DNA of 64,000 bases from Enhydrobacter aerosaccus (GCA_903839865.1 CAIMEE010000525.1:27503-91502), one strand, 5' to 3'; shown: positions 17,777 to 30,548, counted from the stretch's first letter. Notes: generated by a model not told the origin, from the sequence alone. Translations and numbers: made by a program.

Positions 17777-19089
17777 TTAGGCTTGTCCTTGGCCTTGGGC
17801 TCCGGCGGCGGATGATCGCGCATGCGATCGACGTCGTAGAGATAGGCGGGCCAGATCGGCTGGCGCAGGCGGTCGCGCCGCAGATAGTCGGCGATGTCGA
17901 TGATCTCCGCATCGCTCAGCGCGTTCCGGAAGGGCGGCATCATCGGTCCCGGCGCATCGGTCGGGTTGATGCCGACACCATCGAGTACGGCGAGCACGAA
18001 ATTGTTCGGCCGCGGATACCAGATTGCCGAACTCAGCATCAGCTCCGTCCGCGTGGCGAGCGGCTGCGAGTCGCCGCCGTCATGGCATCCCGCGCAGGCG
18101 GCGTAGTAGAGCTGCCGCCCGCGATCCTTCGGCGCGCCTGTCGCGCGGTCGCGCGATCGGGCCAGCACCTCCGCCGTCAGCGCCTCGGGCCGCGCGCTCA
18201 CCGGCCGGATGAGATCGCCGAAGTAGGTGGCGATGGCCTGGATGTCGCTGTCGGGCAGGGCGGCCAGGCTCTGCACCACTGGGCCCATCGGCCCCAGCGC
18301 GCGGCCATGGATCGTCGTGTTGCCGCGCAGGAAGCTGGCAAGCTCTTCCCGGGTCCAGCGCTGCGGCGAAAAGCTGTAGTGCAGCGGCCACGCCCACCAG
18401 TCGTGTTCGATGCGCGCGCCGTAGTAGGGATGGCCGACCGACTCCGCGCCCAGGATGTTGCGCGGCGTGTGGCAGGCGGCACAGTGCGCCAGCCCCTCGG
18501 AGAGATAGGCGCCGCGGTTCCAGTCGGCGCTCTTGGCCGGATCGGGCCGGAACGGCTCGGGCTTGAAATAGAGCATCTTCCAGCCGGCCTGCAGGGCGCG
18601 GATGTTGAGCGGGAAGGGCACGGTGTTGGCGGGCGTCTTCGCCTTCACCGGCGGCAGGGTCATGAGATAGGCATAGAGCGCCGCCACATCGTCGTCGGTC
18701 AGCAGGGCGAAGTGATTGTAGGGGAAGGCCGGGAAGAGGTGCTTGCCGTCGCGCCCCACGCCCTCTCGCAGCGCGCGCGTGAAGGCGGCGAGCGACCAGG
18801 TGCCGATGCCGGTGTCGCGATCGGGCGTGATGTTGGTCGAGTGGATGGTGCCGAACGGCGTCTCCATCGCATAGCCGCCGGCGAAGGGCGCGCCGCCGGC
18901 GGCGGTGTGGCAGGTGGCGCAATTGCCGCCGCTCGCGAGCATCTTGCCCTTGGCCACCAGCCCGGGCGCGAAGGACTGCGGCGCGGGCAGATCGATCGGT
19001 GCGATCGCCGGCCGCCACGCAAGCGCCGCGTAGGCCACGACGCCGACGGCGACGACGCAGATCAATCCGAAAAGCGGCCGTATCGACAC
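17773..19089 (-). CDS. Cytochrome c with three CXXCH motifs (alcohol-dehydrogenase cytochrome subunit type)
   Basis: CATCH, CAACH, CAGCH motifs after an N-terminal TM. Confidence 0.88.
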   Translation of the reverse strand: MSIRPLFGLICVVAVGVVAYAALAWRPAIAPIDLPAPQSFAPGLVAKGKMLASGGNCATCHTAAGGAPFAGGYAMETPFGTIHSTNITPDRDTGIGTWSLAAFTRALREGVGRDGKHLFPAFPYNHFALLTDDDVAALYAYLMTLPPVKAKTPANTVPFPLNIRALQAGWKMLYFKPEPFRPDPAKSADWNRGAYLSEGLAHCAACHTPRNILGAESVGHPYYGARIEHDWWAWPLHYSFSPQRWTREELASFLRGNTTIHGRALGPMGPVVQSLAALPDSDIQAIATYFGDLIRPVSARPEALTAEVLARSRDRATGAPKDRGRQLYYAACAGCHDGGDSQPLATRTELMLSSAIWYPRPNNFVLAVLDGVGINPTDAPGPMMPPFRNALSDAEIIDIADYLRRDRLRQPIWPAYLYDVDRMRDHPPPEPKAKDKPK

Positions 19090-19110
19090 GCCTGTACTCC
19101 TCAGCCCGGC

Positions 19111-19539
19111 CTAGGTCGCGAGCGTGGAATAGGTCGCCCGCCCGGTGGCGACCAGCGCCTTCTGGTCGTTGAACACGTCGACGTCCACCAGCCCGACGCT
19201 CTTGCCGGCGCGGCGCACCGTCGCGGTGGCGGTGAGCGAGGTCTTGATCGAGGGGCGCAGGTAGTCGACGCGGAAGTTGATCGTGGGCAGCGGCCGGCGC
19301 AGCGCCATGATCAGCGCATAGTCGCCGACCGTGTCGATGATCGCCGCGATCGGCCCGCCGTGCCACATGGCCGTGCCCGGCCCGCGCTCGAACTCCGGAC
19401 GGAAGGCGCAGGTCATCGTCACCGTCTCGCGCGCGGGATCGGCTTCGGTGACCTTGAGGCCGAGGAAGGAGATGAACGGCGAGTTGTCGAGGAACTTTTG
19501 CAGCTCTTCCTTGGTCAGCGGCAGGATTTTGTCGCTCAT
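19111..19539 (-). CDS. PaaI family thioesterase
   Basis: AMWHGGPIAAIIDTVGDYAL hotdog-fold motif. Confidence 0.85.
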   Translation of the reverse strand: MSDKILPLTKEELQKFLDNSPFISFLGLKVTEADPARETVTMTCAFRPEFERGPGTAMWHGGPIAAIIDTVGDYALIMALRRPLPTINFRVDYLRPSIKTSLTATATVRRAGKSVGLVDVDVFNDQKALVATGRATYSTLAT

Positions 19540-20549
19540 GGCGCCACCACGACCTTCCCGAACACTTCGCGATCCTCGATGACGCGCAACGCCTCGGCGG
19601 CGTTCGAAAGCTTGTAGACCTTGTCGACCAGCACCTTGAGCTTGCCGGACTGCACCAGCTCGAGGAGCTTCTCGATGTCGGTGCGCATCCAGCCGTTGGA
19701 GCCCAGGACCTTCAGCTCGAAGGTCCAGATGAAGCGGATGTCTTCCTTGGGATCGAAGCCTGCCGTGGCGCCGCACGTCAGCAGGCGGCCGCCCACCTTG
19801 AGGATGCGCAACGACTTCACCCAGGTGTCGCCGCCGGTATAGTTCACCACCACGTCGAGGCCCTGGTCGGTGCCGGCGCCGCGCCGCGTCGGCTTGCCGT
19901 ACATCGCATAGGCTTCCTTCACGAAGTCCTTCTCGATGTAGTTGATCGTCTTGTCGGCGCCCAGCTCCATCAGGCGCCTGGCCTTGGCGTCAGTGCCGGC
20001 GCAGGCCACGACCTCGCAGCCCGCGAGCTTGGCGAGCTGCAGGCAGCACACGCCGACGCCGCCCGAGGCCCCCAGGATCAGCACCTTCTCGCCCTTCTTG
20101 ATGCCGCCGTTGGTCACCATCATGCGCAGCGCCGTGCCGTAGGCCACGGGCAGCGCCGCGGCGTCGGAGTAGGAGACGCCGTCCGGGATCTTCACCAGCT
20201 GGTGCGCGCGCGCCTTGCACAGTTCCGCGAGGCCGCCATGCACCGTCTCGCCCATCAGCCCGCCCTCGATGCGGTTGATCGGATCGACCAGCACACGGTC
20301 GCCCTTCTTCCAGCCGGTGACGCCGGGGCCGACCTCGGCGATTTCACCGGCGACGTCGAGGCCCATGATGGCGGGCATCGGCACCTTGATGCCGGGCATG
20401 CCGCGGCGCGTGAAGACGTCGTGGTAGTTCAGCGACGATGCCTTGACCGCGACGATCACGTCGCCCTCGCCGGGCACGGGATCGGGAAAGCCGGTTTCGA
20501 AGACGAGGCGCTCGGGCCCGCCATGTTCGCGAACGACGGCAGCTTTCAT
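19536..20549 (-). CDS. Zinc-binding dehydrogenase (quinone-oxidoreductase type MDR)
   Basis: [51 protein letters not shown]. Confidence 0.9.
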   Translation of the reverse strand: MKAAVVREHGGPERLVFETGFPDPVPGEGDVIVAVKASSLNYHDVFTRRGMPGIKVPMPAIMGLDVAGEIAEVGPGVTGWKKGDRVLVDPINRIEGGLMGETVHGGLAELCKARAHQLVKIPDGVSYSDAAALPVAYGTALRMMVTNGGIKKGEKVLILGASGGVGVCCLQLAKLAGCEVVACAGTDAKARRLMELGADKTINYIEKDFVKEAYAMYGKPTRRGAGTDQGLDVVVNYTGGDTWVKSLRILKVGGRLLTCGATAGFDPKEDIRFIWTFELKVLGSNGWMRTDIEKLLELVQSGKLKVLVDKVYKLSNAAEALRVIEDREVFGKVVVAP

Positions 20550-22063
20550 TCTGGAAGTGCTCCTGCTGGGATCTGCTTGGCAAGCATGCGCTTGTCGATC
20601 TTGTTGGTGCCCGCGAGCGGCATCTCGTCGACGAAGAAGACGCGGCGCGGATGCTGGTAGGGCGGCGCGTTGGCCAGCGCATAGGTCTTTACCGCCTGCT
20701 CGTCGAGCTGGGCGTATTTTCTCCGCACGACGAACGCCACCGGCTTGTGGCCCTTCAGCTCGTCCGGCACGGGAAGCACGGCGGCCTGGTCAATGGCGGG
20801 ATGCTTCTCCAGCATCTTCTCGACTTCGCCGGGATAGATGTTCTCGCCGCCGCACACGAACATGTCGTCGACGCGGCCGACGAAATAGAAGAAGCCGTTG
20901 CTGTCGCGGCGGAAGACGTCGCTGGTGCGGTAGTAGCCGTCCGGCGTCATCACCTCGGCCGTCTTGGCGGGCAGCTTGTGATAGTGCGTCATCAGCGCGC
21001 CGCACCTCATCTGGAGCTCGCCCCCCTGAGCGTCATCTCCGGAAACTTCCTTGCCGTCGCGCACCAGCCGCAGCTGCACCGCGGGGCTGGGATACCCGGT
21101 CGAGATGTCGGGCGTGGGCAAGCCAGCTGGATGCGGCCCGAACACCACAGGACCTGCCTCGGTGGTGCCGTAGCCGTTGCCGATGACGGCCTTGGGAAAC
21201 ACCGCGCGGGTCTGGTCGACCAGAGACTGGGTGATCGGGGCAGAGCCCATGCGCACGGCCTCGACGGCCGAGAGATCGGCGCTGGCCAGCAGCTCCTTCT
21301 CGCGCAGCAGCATGGCGATCATGGTCGGCACCGACGTCAGGAACGCCACGCGATGCTTGGCGGCGGCGGCGATATAGCCCTTCGTGGTGAACTGCGGCAG
21401 CAGCACGACCGTGTCGCCGTGGCTGAACGTCGTCTGGCACATCGCCAGACCGTTCATGTGATAGAGCGGCGCGGCGACGAGGGCGCGCTGGCCTTCCGGC
21501 ACCGCCCGGCGCGGCCGCTGGCTGATCGCCCAGAGGTGCGAGTAGTGCGAGAGCACGACGCCCTTCGGCCGCCCGGTGGAGCCGGACGTATACAGGAACA
21601 TCGCCGACTCTTCGGGCTTCATCACCAGCGGCGTGAACGGGCCGTCATCGAGCAGCGAGGAAAAGTCCTTGTCGAAGGAGATCTTCGGCACGCTGTCGGG
21701 CGCCAGCGGCAGCCGCGCATCGTCGCCGATCACCAGCTTGGCGTCGCAGTCGCCCACGATGTAGGCCACCGTCTCGGCGGGCAACTTCCAGTTCACCGGC
21801 ACCGACACCAGGCCCGCCTGCATCGTGCCGAGGAAGGTGATCAGGAATTCCGCCCGGTTGGCCGACAGGATCGCGACCCTGTCGCCGCGCTGCAGCCCGC
21901 GCTTCAGCAGACCGCGCGCCACCGCGCCGGTGAGCCGCATCAGGTCGGCGTAGCTGTAGCGGCGTTCCTGGCCGTTGCCGCCTTCGTCGATCAGCGCCAG
22001 CGCTGTCGGCGGGACGTCGCGCGAAAGAGCGTCGCCCTGGTTGTCGTATTTGACGTCCAACAT
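20546..22063 (-). CDS. AMP-binding acyl-CoA ligase family protein
   Basis: [20 protein letters not shown]-loop motif; [23 protein letters not shown]. Confidence 0.93.
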   Translation of the reverse strand: MLDVKYDNQGDALSRDVPPTALALIDEGGNGQERRYSYADLMRLTGAVARGLLKRGLQRGDRVAILSANRAEFLITFLGTMQAGLVSVPVNWKLPAETVAYIVGDCDAKLVIGDDARLPLAPDSVPKISFDKDFSSLLDDGPFTPLVMKPEESAMFLYTSGSTGRPKGVVLSHYSHLWAISQRPRRAVPEGQRALVAAPLYHMNGLAMCQTTFSHGDTVVLLPQFTTKGYIAAAAKHRVAFLTSVPTMIAMLLREKELLASADLSAVEAVRMGSAPITQSLVDQTRAVFPKAVIGNGYGTTEAGPVVFGPHPAGLPTPDISTGYPSPAVQLRLVRDGKEVSGDDAQGGELQMRCGALMTHYHKLPAKTAEVMTPDGYYRTSDVFRRDSNGFFYFVGRVDDMFVCGGENIYPGEVEKMLEKHPAIDQAAVLPVPDELKGHKPVAFVVRRKYAQLDEQAVKTYALANAPPYQHPRRVFFVDEMPLAGTNKIDKRMLAKQIPAGALPE

Positions 22064-22065
22064 GC

Positions 22066-22908
22066 CTATTCGATGAACTCCAGAACCGCGTTGATCGCCT
22101 GCTTCGCGGGAACGATCACGCGATCGGCCTTCTTGATCACGCCCGCGATCTTGCCGGCGGCCAGCGCCTTCGCCGCCTTATCGAGTGAGACCGTACGCAG
22201 CGTGAGGCCCGCCATGTAGGCGGGGCGGCCCTCGGCGTCGGGCACGGCGTCGCCGAACTCGGCCTTGAGCGTTGCCTCGGTCACGATGTCGTAGCGCGCG
22301 TTGCCGACGGTGAGCGACTTGCCGCCCTTGATGTCGTGGATCGACTCGGGACCGAACATGTCGGCATAGAGCTTCGCCGCCTTCGCAGGGTCGGGCTCGA
22401 CGATGATCGCGCGCGCGACGGCGACCGCGCCGTTGGCGTGATGGCGCCATTCGTCCCGCCACACCAGGTCGCGCGTGAAGTGGTGGCAGAAATAGACGCG
22501 GCCGTAGGGCATGTGGCCGGGCTTCATGCGGATCGTGCGGAAGCGCGCGTCGCCTTCGCCGCCGGCATACTTCACCGGCCGCGTGAATTCGACCGGAGGA
22601 TCGAACGGCGCGCCGACCTTCTGGAGTTCCGCGTAGGTGACGGCCGAATCCTCGGAGCCGAACACCAGTCCATTGAGTCCAAAGGCGTAATTCAGGATGT
22701 CGAGACGACCGGACGTTGCGTTCTTCGGCACGGCGATCAACTCGAGATAGTCGGTGCCGAACATCGCCAGGTGGTTCATCGACCCCAGCGAATGGTAGCC
22801 GCGCTCGGTGAGGGTGAAGCCCAGGCGCCGGTAGACGTCGGCGGCATGGTCCATATCGTCGCGGGCGTTGATGACGACGTGGTCGAGGGTGGCCAAAGGT
22901 AATGTCAT
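22066..22908 (-). CDS. VOC family / glyoxalase-like domain protein
   Basis: [32 protein letters not shown]. Confidence 0.88.
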   Translation of the reverse strand: MTLPLATLDHVVINARDDMDHAADVYRRLGFTLTERGYHSLGSMNHLAMFGTDYLELIAVPKNATSGRLDILNYAFGLNGLVFGSEDSAVTYAELQKVGAPFDPPVEFTRPVKYAGGEGDARFRTIRMKPGHMPYGRVYFCHHFTRDLVWRDEWRHHANGAVAVARAIIVEPDPAKAAKLYADMFGPESIHDIKGGKSLTVGNARYDIVTEATLKAEFGDAVPDAEGRPAYMAGLTLRTVSLDKAAKALAAGKIAGVIKKADRVIVPAKQAINAVLEFIE

Positions 22909-23041
22909 GCGGTGCTCCCGGGCGGAGAATGGACGTCCAAACTGAGGGCCGCCAGCAAGATTCTCTTTCTCTGGCGCACATTTTGCTGCGACTCTGAAGT
23001 CCGGCCGCTAGGCTTCGGCTCGTACCGATGAGAGGAACACC

Positions 23042-24637
23042 ATGACCGCGAAATTCCGGCCCACGCGCCGCGCCACTCTGGCCGGCCTCTCCGCTCTTGC
23101 CCTGACCGGCCACCACGCCTCGGCGCAGACGCCGAAGAAGGGCGGCACGCTCACCTTCCTGATCACCAACGAGCCCAACACGCTGATGTCGGGCACGACC
23201 ACCGCGACGACGGCGCTGACCGTCAGCGCCAAGATCACCGAAGGCCTCCTGGAATACGACTACGACATCAAGCCCAGGCCGCAGCTCGCGACCGAGTGGA
23301 CCATCAGCCCCGACGGCCTCACCTATACGTTCAAGCTCCGGCCGAACGTGAAGTTCCACGACGGCAAGCCGTTCACCTCGGCCGATGTCGCCTTCTCGAT
23401 CGAGATGCTGAAGAAGGTCCATCCGCGCGGCCGCAACACCTTCGCCAATGTGGCGGAGATCAAGACTCCCGATCCGCTGACCGCGATCGTCGTGCTGAGC
23501 AAGCCCGCGCCGTTCCTGATCAAGGCGCTGACCGCGGCGGAATCGCCGATGGTGCCGAAGCACATCTACGAAGGCACCGATCCGGTGACCAACCCGAACG
23601 GCAACGCACCGATCGGCACCGGCCCGTACAAGTTCAAGGAATGGGTGCGCGGCAGCCACGTGCTCTACGAGCGCAATCCGAACTACTGGAATCCCGACCT
23701 GCCGCGCATCGACCAGATGGTCATCAAGTTCATGCCCGATCCCGGCGCCCGCTCGGTCGCCTTCGAGAACGGCTCGGGCGACATCGGCTATCGCACGCCG
23801 GTGGCACTGGCCGATCTCGACCGCCTCAAGAAGCTGCCGAACCTCGTGTTCGAGACCGACGGCACGAGCTACTCGTACAACGTGTCGCTTCTGCAGTTCA
23901 ATCTCGACAGCCAGTACTTCAAGCACCTGAAGGTGCGCCAGGCGGTGGCGCACTGCATCGATCGCGCGCTGCTGATCAAGACCGTGATGTACGGCTACGG
24001 CACCGCCTGCTACTCGCCGATCGCGCCCGGTCTCAAGGACTTTCATTTTTCGACGCCGAACCCGTACCCGCTCGACTTCAAGAAGGCCGAGCAGCTGCTC
24101 GACGAGGCGGGCTTCCCGCGCGGCGCCAACAAGATCCGCTTCAAGATCCCGATGGACTACAACCCGATCGGCGACGACGGCCGCAAGACCTGCGAGTTCA
24201 TGCGCGCCACGCTCAGCCGCGTCGGCATCACCGTCGAGGTGCGTGCGCAGGATCTGCCGGCGTTCGCAAAGCGCATCTACACCGACCGCGACTTCGACTG
24301 CACCTACAACGGCCACTCCAACCTGATGGATCCCACCGTCGGCGTGCAGCGCGTCTACTGGTCGAAGAACTTCAAGAAGGGCGTGCCGTTCTCCAACGGC
24401 TCGAACTACAACAACCCGAAGGTCGACAAGCTGCTGGAGGATGCCTCGGTCGAGAACGATCCGGTGAAGCGCAAGGCGATGTTCGTCGAGTTCCAGAAGA
24501 TCATCATGGACGAGGTGCCGGACATCAGCCTGTTCCAGCCGCTCTATCTCACGATCAAGAACAAGCGCGTGCATGAGGACTCGCTCACCGCCGACGGCGT
24601 GGAGTCCAACATGGCCAACGTCTGGCTGGCTTCGTAG
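23042..24637 (+). CDS. Peptide-type ABC transporter substrate-binding protein
   Basis: GTLTFLITNEPNTLMS..ATEWTISPDGLTYTFKLRPNVKFHDGKPFTSADVAFS. Confidence 0.93.
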   Translation: MTAKFRPTRRATLAGLSALALTGHHASAQTPKKGGTLTFLITNEPNTLMSGTTTATTALTVSAKITEGLLEYDYDIKPRPQLATEWTISPDGLTYTFKLRPNVKFHDGKPFTSADVAFSIEMLKKVHPRGRNTFANVAEIKTPDPLTAIVVLSKPAPFLIKALTAAESPMVPKHIYEGTDPVTNPNGNAPIGTGPYKFKEWVRGSHVLYERNPNYWNPDLPRIDQMVIKFMPDPGARSVAFENGSGDIGYRTPVALADLDRLKKLPNLVFETDGTSYSYNVSLLQFNLDSQYFKHLKVRQAVAHCIDRALLIKTVMYGYGTACYSPIAPGLKDFHFSTPNPYPLDFKKAEQLLDEAGFPRGANKIRFKIPMDYNPIGDDGRKTCEFMRATLSRVGITVEVRAQDLPAFAKRIYTDRDFDCTYNGHSNLMDPTVGVQRVYWSKNFKKGVPFSNGSNYNNPKVDKLLEDASVENDPVKRKAMFVEFQKIIMDEVPDISLFQPLYLTIKNKRVHEDSLTADGVESNMANVWLAS

Positions 24638-24656
24638 CAGCCATGAGCCAAGCATA

Positions 24657-25643
24657 ATGAGAATGGGCCGGCGCATCGCGACGACGCTGAAGCGCGCGGC
24701 GATCCACGCCGGGCCTACGGTGATCGGCATCATCGTGCTGGACTTCCTGTTCCTGCAGCTGATGCCAGGCGATGCCGCCGATGTCATGGCGACGGAGGCG
24801 GGTTCGGCCACCGAGGAATCGATGGCGGCGCTGCGCCACCAGTTCGGCCTCGACCTGCCGCTGCTGACCCAGCTGTGGAATTTCCTCAACCACCTCGCGC
24901 ACGGCAGCCTGGGCTTCTCGCCGCGCTTCAACACCACGGTGCTCGATCTCATCATGCAACGCCTGCCGGGCACTCTGCTGCTGATGATCACGGCGCTGGG
25001 CTTCGCGCTGCTGCTCGGCATCGTGCTGGGTTCGGTGATGGCGGCGTGGGTGGGCAAGTGGCCCGACCGGCTGCTCTCGGTCGTCGTGCTGCTGCTCTAT
25101 TCGATGCCGGGGTTCTGGGTCGGCCTGATGGCGATCGTGCTGTTCTCGGTGAAGCTGGGCTGGCTGCCCAACGACGGCAACGAGACCATCGGCGCCCATC
25201 TCACGGGGCTGGCGTTCATCGCCGACCGTCTCGCCCATCTCGTCCTGCCGGCGCTGGCGCTCGCGTCCTTCTTCGTCGCGGTCTACGCGCGGCTGGTGCG
25301 CACCTCCATGCTCGAGGTCCAGCGCCAGGACTTCATGCGCACCGCCCACGCCAAGGGGCTCAACCCCTTCCTGATCCAGCTGCGCCATGCGCTGCGCAAC
25401 GCGCTGATCCCGGTGACGACGGTCGCCGGCATGCATCTCGGCAACCTTTTGGGCGGCGCCGTCGTCGTGGAAACTTTGTTCGGCTGGCCGGGCATGGGTC
25501 GTCTCGCGCTCGAGGCGGTGCTGGCGCGCGATTTCTCGGTGCTGCTGGGCGTGCTCTTGCTGTCCTCGCTGCTGGTGATCGTGGCGAACGTGTTGATCGA
25601 CCTGCTGCATGCCTGGCTCGATCCGCGGATCGGTGAGGCATGA
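24657..25643 (+). CDS. Peptide ABC transporter permease (DppB-like)
   Basis: LDLPLLTQLWNFLNHLAHGSLGFSPRFNTTVLDLI; polytopic. Confidence 0.9.
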   Translation: MRMGRRIATTLKRAAIHAGPTVIGIIVLDFLFLQLMPGDAADVMATEAGSATEESMAALRHQFGLDLPLLTQLWNFLNHLAHGSLGFSPRFNTTVLDLIMQRLPGTLLLMITALGFALLLGIVLGSVMAAWVGKWPDRLLSVVVLLLYSMPGFWVGLMAIVLFSVKLGWLPNDGNETIGAHLTGLAFIADRLAHLVLPALALASFFVAVYARLVRTSMLEVQRQDFMRTAHAKGLNPFLIQLRHALRNALIPVTTVAGMHLGNLLGGAVVVETLFGWPGMGRLALEAVLARDFSVLLGVLLLSSLLVIVANVLIDLLHAWLDPRIGEA

Positions 25644-26518
25644 CGGTCGAGGCCGAAATCGTCGATCTCGGCAGCCGCGCCGCGCCCAAGAAAGGCCGGC
25701 GGCTGCGCGCCTTCCTGCGCAATCCCAACTTCGTGGCGGGTGCCGCGATCCTGGCGTTCTTCGTCTTCCTGGCGCTGTTCGCCAGCCTGCTGTTCTCCGA
25801 CGATCCGCAGGCGATGGTGAGTTCGCCGCTCGTCTGGCCGGGCGACGACTGGCAGTTCCCGCTGGGTACCGACTCGCTCGGCCGCGACGTGCTGGCGCGG
25901 CTGGCCTACGGCGCGCAGGCCTCGCTGCTGGTTGGCATTGCCTCGGCCACCATCGGTCTTGCGATCGGCATGGTCGTGGGAGCGACCGCGGGCTTCTTCG
26001 GCGGCTGGATCGACACCGTGCTGATGCGCCTGGTCGAGCTGTTCCAGACCACGCCCACCTTCCTGCTGGTGATCGTGATCGTGTCGATCAGCGACCCCTC
26101 GCTCGGCACCATTGTCGTGGCGATCGGTCTGGCATCGTGGCCCACCGTGGCGCGGCTGGTGCGGGCGCAGTTCCGCTCGTTGCGCGAGTCGGACTTCGTG
26201 ATGGCCGCGCGCAGCCTGGGCTACTCGCGCCTGCGCATCATCGTGCAGGAGATTTTGCCGAACGCGCTGCCGCCGATCATCGTCGCCGCCTCGGTGATGA
26301 TCGCCAACGCGATCCTGACCGAGGCGGGCCTGTCATTCCTCAACATGCGCGACCCCAACGTCGTGAGCTGGGGCGGCATGATCGGCGACGGCCGCGAGCA
26401 GCTGCGCAACGCCTGGTTCCTGACCGCGCTGCCGGGTGCGGCGATCGCGATGGCCGTGCTGTCGCTCAACCTCGTGGGCGACGGGCTGAACGAGATCCTC
26501 AATCCGCGGACAGAATAA
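25640..26518 (+). CDS. Peptide ABC transporter permease (DppC-like)
   Basis: FPLGTDSLGRDVLARLAYGAQASLLVG. Confidence 0.92.
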   Translation: MTVEAEIVDLGSRAAPKKGRRLRAFLRNPNFVAGAAILAFFVFLALFASLLFSDDPQAMVSSPLVWPGDDWQFPLGTDSLGRDVLARLAYGAQASLLVGIASATIGLAIGMVVGATAGFFGGWIDTVLMRLVELFQTTPTFLLVIVIVSISDPSLGTIVVAIGLASWPTVARLVRAQFRSLRESDFVMAARSLGYSRLRIIVQEILPNALPPIIVAASVMIANAILTEAGLSFLNMRDPNVVSWGGMIGDGREQLRNAWFLTALPGAAIAMAVLSLNLVGDGLNEILNPRTE

Positions 26519-26531
26519 TGGGATTTTGGCA

Positions 26532-27508
<977 letters not shown>

Positions 27509-27512
<4 letters not shown>

Positions 27513-28444
27513 CCGCACTCCTTTCCGTGCGCGAGCTGCACACGCGCTACTCCGTCGGCAAGAACGTGCTGCGCGCGGTCGATGGCGTGTCGTTCGAGCT
27601 CGAGCGCGGCGAGACGGTCGGTCTCGTGGGCGAGTCGGGCTGCGGCAAGAGCACGCTCGGCAAGACCATCCTGCGCCTGGTGCCGTCGGCCGAAGGGGGC
27701 ATCGTGCTCGACGGCGCCGACATCACGCATCTCGGCGATGGAGCGATGGCGCCGCACCGGCGCAAGGTCCAGATGATCTTCCAGGATCCGTTCGGTTCGC
27801 TTAATCCGCGGCAGACCATCCGCACCGTGCTCGACACCGCGCTCAAGGTCCACAAGCTCGGCAGCCGCGAGGAGCGCGCGCGCCAGATGCAGGAGATCGT
27901 GACCCGCGTCGGCCTGCCGTCGGACTCCCTCGACCGCTATCCGCACGAATTCTCCGGCGGCCAGCGCCAGCGCATCGGCATCGCCCGCGCCCTGATCCTG
28001 AGACCGGCGCTGATCGTCTGCGACGAGCCGGTCTCGGCGCTCGACGTCTCGATCCAGGCCCAGATCCTGAACCTGCTGGTCGACCTCAAGCGCGACCTCG
28101 GCCTCTCCTATCTCTTCATTTCCCACGATCTATCGGTGGTGCGTTACTTCGCCGACCGGGTGCTGGTCATGTACCTCGGCCGCATCGTGGAAAGCGCCGG
28201 CCACGCCACCTTGTGGCGCGACCCCCGTCACCCGTACACCAAGGCTCTGTTGGCGGCCGTGCCGTCCACGGACCCGACGCACCGCCGCAGCGCGCCGCCG
28301 ATCAAGGGCGAGCTGTCGATGGACATCACGGCGGGATGCCGTTTCAGTTCACGTTGTCCGGCCGCGACCGATCGCTGCCGGACGGAGGAGCCGCTCCTCC
28401 GCCCCGTTGGAGAAAGTCATCATGCCGCCTGTCACTACGCCTGA
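27509..28444 (+). CDS. Peptide ABC transporter ATP-binding protein (DppF-like)
   Basis: LVGESGCGKSTLGKTILRL; FSGGQRQRIGIARALILRPALIVCDEPVSALDV. Confidence 0.93.
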
Positions 28445-30548
28445 ATCTATTCGTCTCGCCGTCGACATCGGCGGCACCTTCACCGACGTCGTGCTCGAGA
28501 CGCCCGCCGCGCGATTCTCGACCAAGGTGCTGACCACGAAGACCGCGCCGGAAGAGGGTGTGCTCGACGGCATCCTGAAGGCGCTGCAGCTGGGCAACAT
28601 CGCGCCGAAGGAAGTGGGCCTGATCGTGCACGGCACGACGCTCGCCACCAACGCCATCATCGAGCGCAAGGGCGCGCTCACCGCGCTGGTCACCACGCAG
28701 GGCTTCCGCGACTCGATCGAGATCGCGCAGGAGAACCGCTTCGAGCAGTACGACATCTTCATCGAAAAGCCCGAGCCACTGGTGCCGCGCACCTTGCGCT
28801 TCACCATTCCCGAACGCGTCGACGCCAAGGGCGGCGTGCGCCTGGCGCTCGACGAGAAGGCGGTCGAGGTGCTGGCCGAGACGCTGAAGGCCAAGAAGGT
28901 CGAGGCCGTAGCCATCGGCTACCTGCACAGCTACGCCAACCCCGCGCACGAGAAGCGCACCGCCGAGATTCTGGCCAAGCTGCTGCCGGGCGTGCGCCTG
29001 TCGGTGTCGAGCGAGATCTGCCCCGAGGTACGCGAGTACGAGCGCTTCTCGACCACCGTCGCCAACGCCTATGTCCAGCCGCTGATGGGCCAGTATCTCG
29101 AGAACCTGAAGACGCGGGTCACGGAGACGGGCTTCAACTGCCCGATCCTGCTCATGACCTCGGGCGGCGGCCTCACGACGCTGGAGACGGCGGCGCGCTT
29201 CCCGATTCGCCTCGTCGAGTCGGGCCCCGCCGGCGGCGTGATCCTGTCGACCCACATCGCCGAGAACATGGGCATCGACCGCATCCTCTCCTTCGACATG
29301 GGCGGCACCACCGCCAAGATCTGCATCATCGACGACGGCAAACCGATGGCCTCGCGCAGCTTCGAGGTCGACCGCCGCTACCGCTTCATGAAGGGCTCGG
29401 GTCTGCCCGTGCGCATCCCCGTGATCGAGATGGTCGAGATTGGTGCGGGCGGCGGCTCGCTCGCGTCTGTCGACGCCATGAAGCGCATCAACGTCGGTCC
29501 CGAAAGCGCGGGCTCCGATCCCGGCCCCGCCTGCTATTCGCGTGGCGGCAGCCATCCCGCGGTCACCGACGCCAACGTGGTGCTGGGCCGTATCGATCCC
29601 GACCGCTTCGCCGGCGGCTCGATCATGCTCGATGCCTGTAAGAGCGGCGCCGCCCTCGAGACCCATGTCGGCAGCAAGCTCGAGCTCGACATCACGATGG
29701 CCGCGTTCGGCGTCTCCGAGGTCGTCGAGGAAAACATGGCCAATGCCGCCCGCGTCCACGCCGTCGAGCGCGGCGCCGAGCTGGAAGGCCGCACGCTTAT
29801 CGCTTTTGGAGGAGGCGCACCGCTCCATGCCGCGCGTCTCGCCGAAAAGCTCGGCATCACCGACGTGCTGATTCCGGCCGGCGCCGGTGTCGGCTCGGCC
29901 GTGGGCTTCCTGCGCGCACCGATCGCCTTCGAGGTCGTGCGCTCGAAGTTCGTGCGGCTCTCGGCCTTCGATCCGGCCGCAATCAACGCCATGTTCGCCG
30001 AGATGGCGAAGGAAGCCACCGACGTGGTGAAGATGGGCGCGGCGGCTGGCGTGCCGATCAAGATCAGCTGCAGCGCCGACATGCGCTATGCGGGCCAGGG
30101 CCACGAGATCCTGGTCGAGCTGCCGGACGGCCCCTTCACCAAGGCCTCGGTCGCCGAATTGCAGAAGCGCTTCGACGCGGGCTATCGCGCCTTGTTCAGC
30201 CGCGTGATCCCCGCCCTCGACATCGAGGTCGTGGGCTGGATCCTGCGCGCCGAAACGCCGGCCCCGGGCCGCGCCGCCGAGCTGCCGAAGGCCGCTGCCG
30301 CCGAGGGCGCCAAGCCCGCGCCGATCGGCACGCGCCAGCTGTTCGACCCGATGGAGCGGGATTTCCGCGCCGTGCCCGTCTATGCTCGCACGTCGCTGAA
30401 GCCCGGCAACATCATCCAGGGTCCCGCTGTTATCGCCGAGGACGAGACCACCACGATCATCACCTCGGGATTCACCGCCGCGCTCGACCCGTCGGGCGCC
30501 ATTCGTCTCACGGCCCGCAAGGCCGCGCTCCAGGAGGCCGCACAATGA
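28422..30548 (+). CDS. Hydantoinase/oxoprolinase family protein, subunit A type
   Basis: IRLAVDIGGTFTDVVLETPAARFSTKVLTT; LIVHGTTLATNAIIERKGA. Confidence 0.93.
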   Translation: MPPVTTPESIRLAVDIGGTFTDVVLETPAARFSTKVLTTKTAPEEGVLDGILKALQLGNIAPKEVGLIVHGTTLATNAIIERKGALTALVTTQGFRDSIEIAQENRFEQYDIFIEKPEPLVPRTLRFTIPERVDAKGGVRLALDEKAVEVLAETLKAKKVEAVAIGYLHSYANPAHEKRTAEILAKLLPGVRLSVSSEICPEVREYERFSTTVANAYVQPLMGQYLENLKTRVTETGFNCPILLMTSGGGLTTLETAARFPIRLVESGPAGGVILSTHIAENMGIDRILSFDMGGTTAKICIIDDGKPMASRSFEVDRRYRFMKGSGLPVRIPVIEMVEIGAGGGSLASVDAMKRINVGPESAGSDPGPACYSRGGSHPAVTDANVVLGRIDPDRFAGGSIMLDACKSGAALETHVGSKLELDITMAAFGVSEVVEENMANAARVHAVERGAELEGRTLIAFGGGAPLHAARLAEKLGITDVLIPAGAGVGSAVGFLRAPIAFEVVRSKFVRLSAFDPAAINAMFAEMAKEATDVVKMGAAAGVPIKISCSADMRYAGQGHEILVELPDGPFTKASVAELQKRFDAGYRALFSRVIPALDIEVVGWILRAETPAPGRAAELPKAAAAEGAKPAPIGTRQLFDPMERDFRAVPVYARTSLKPGNIIQGPAVIAEDETTTIITSGFTAALDPSGAIRLTARKAALQEAAQ

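Noticed and set aside
22178-25057. 959-aa minus-strand ORF across the ABC transporter genes
   Set aside because: Antisense artefact; overlaps three well-supported plus-strand genes and the VOC gene in another frame.
28344-30545. 733-aa minus-strand ORF opposite hydantoinase A
   Set aside because: Antisense artefact of high-GC third positions; no recognisable domain.
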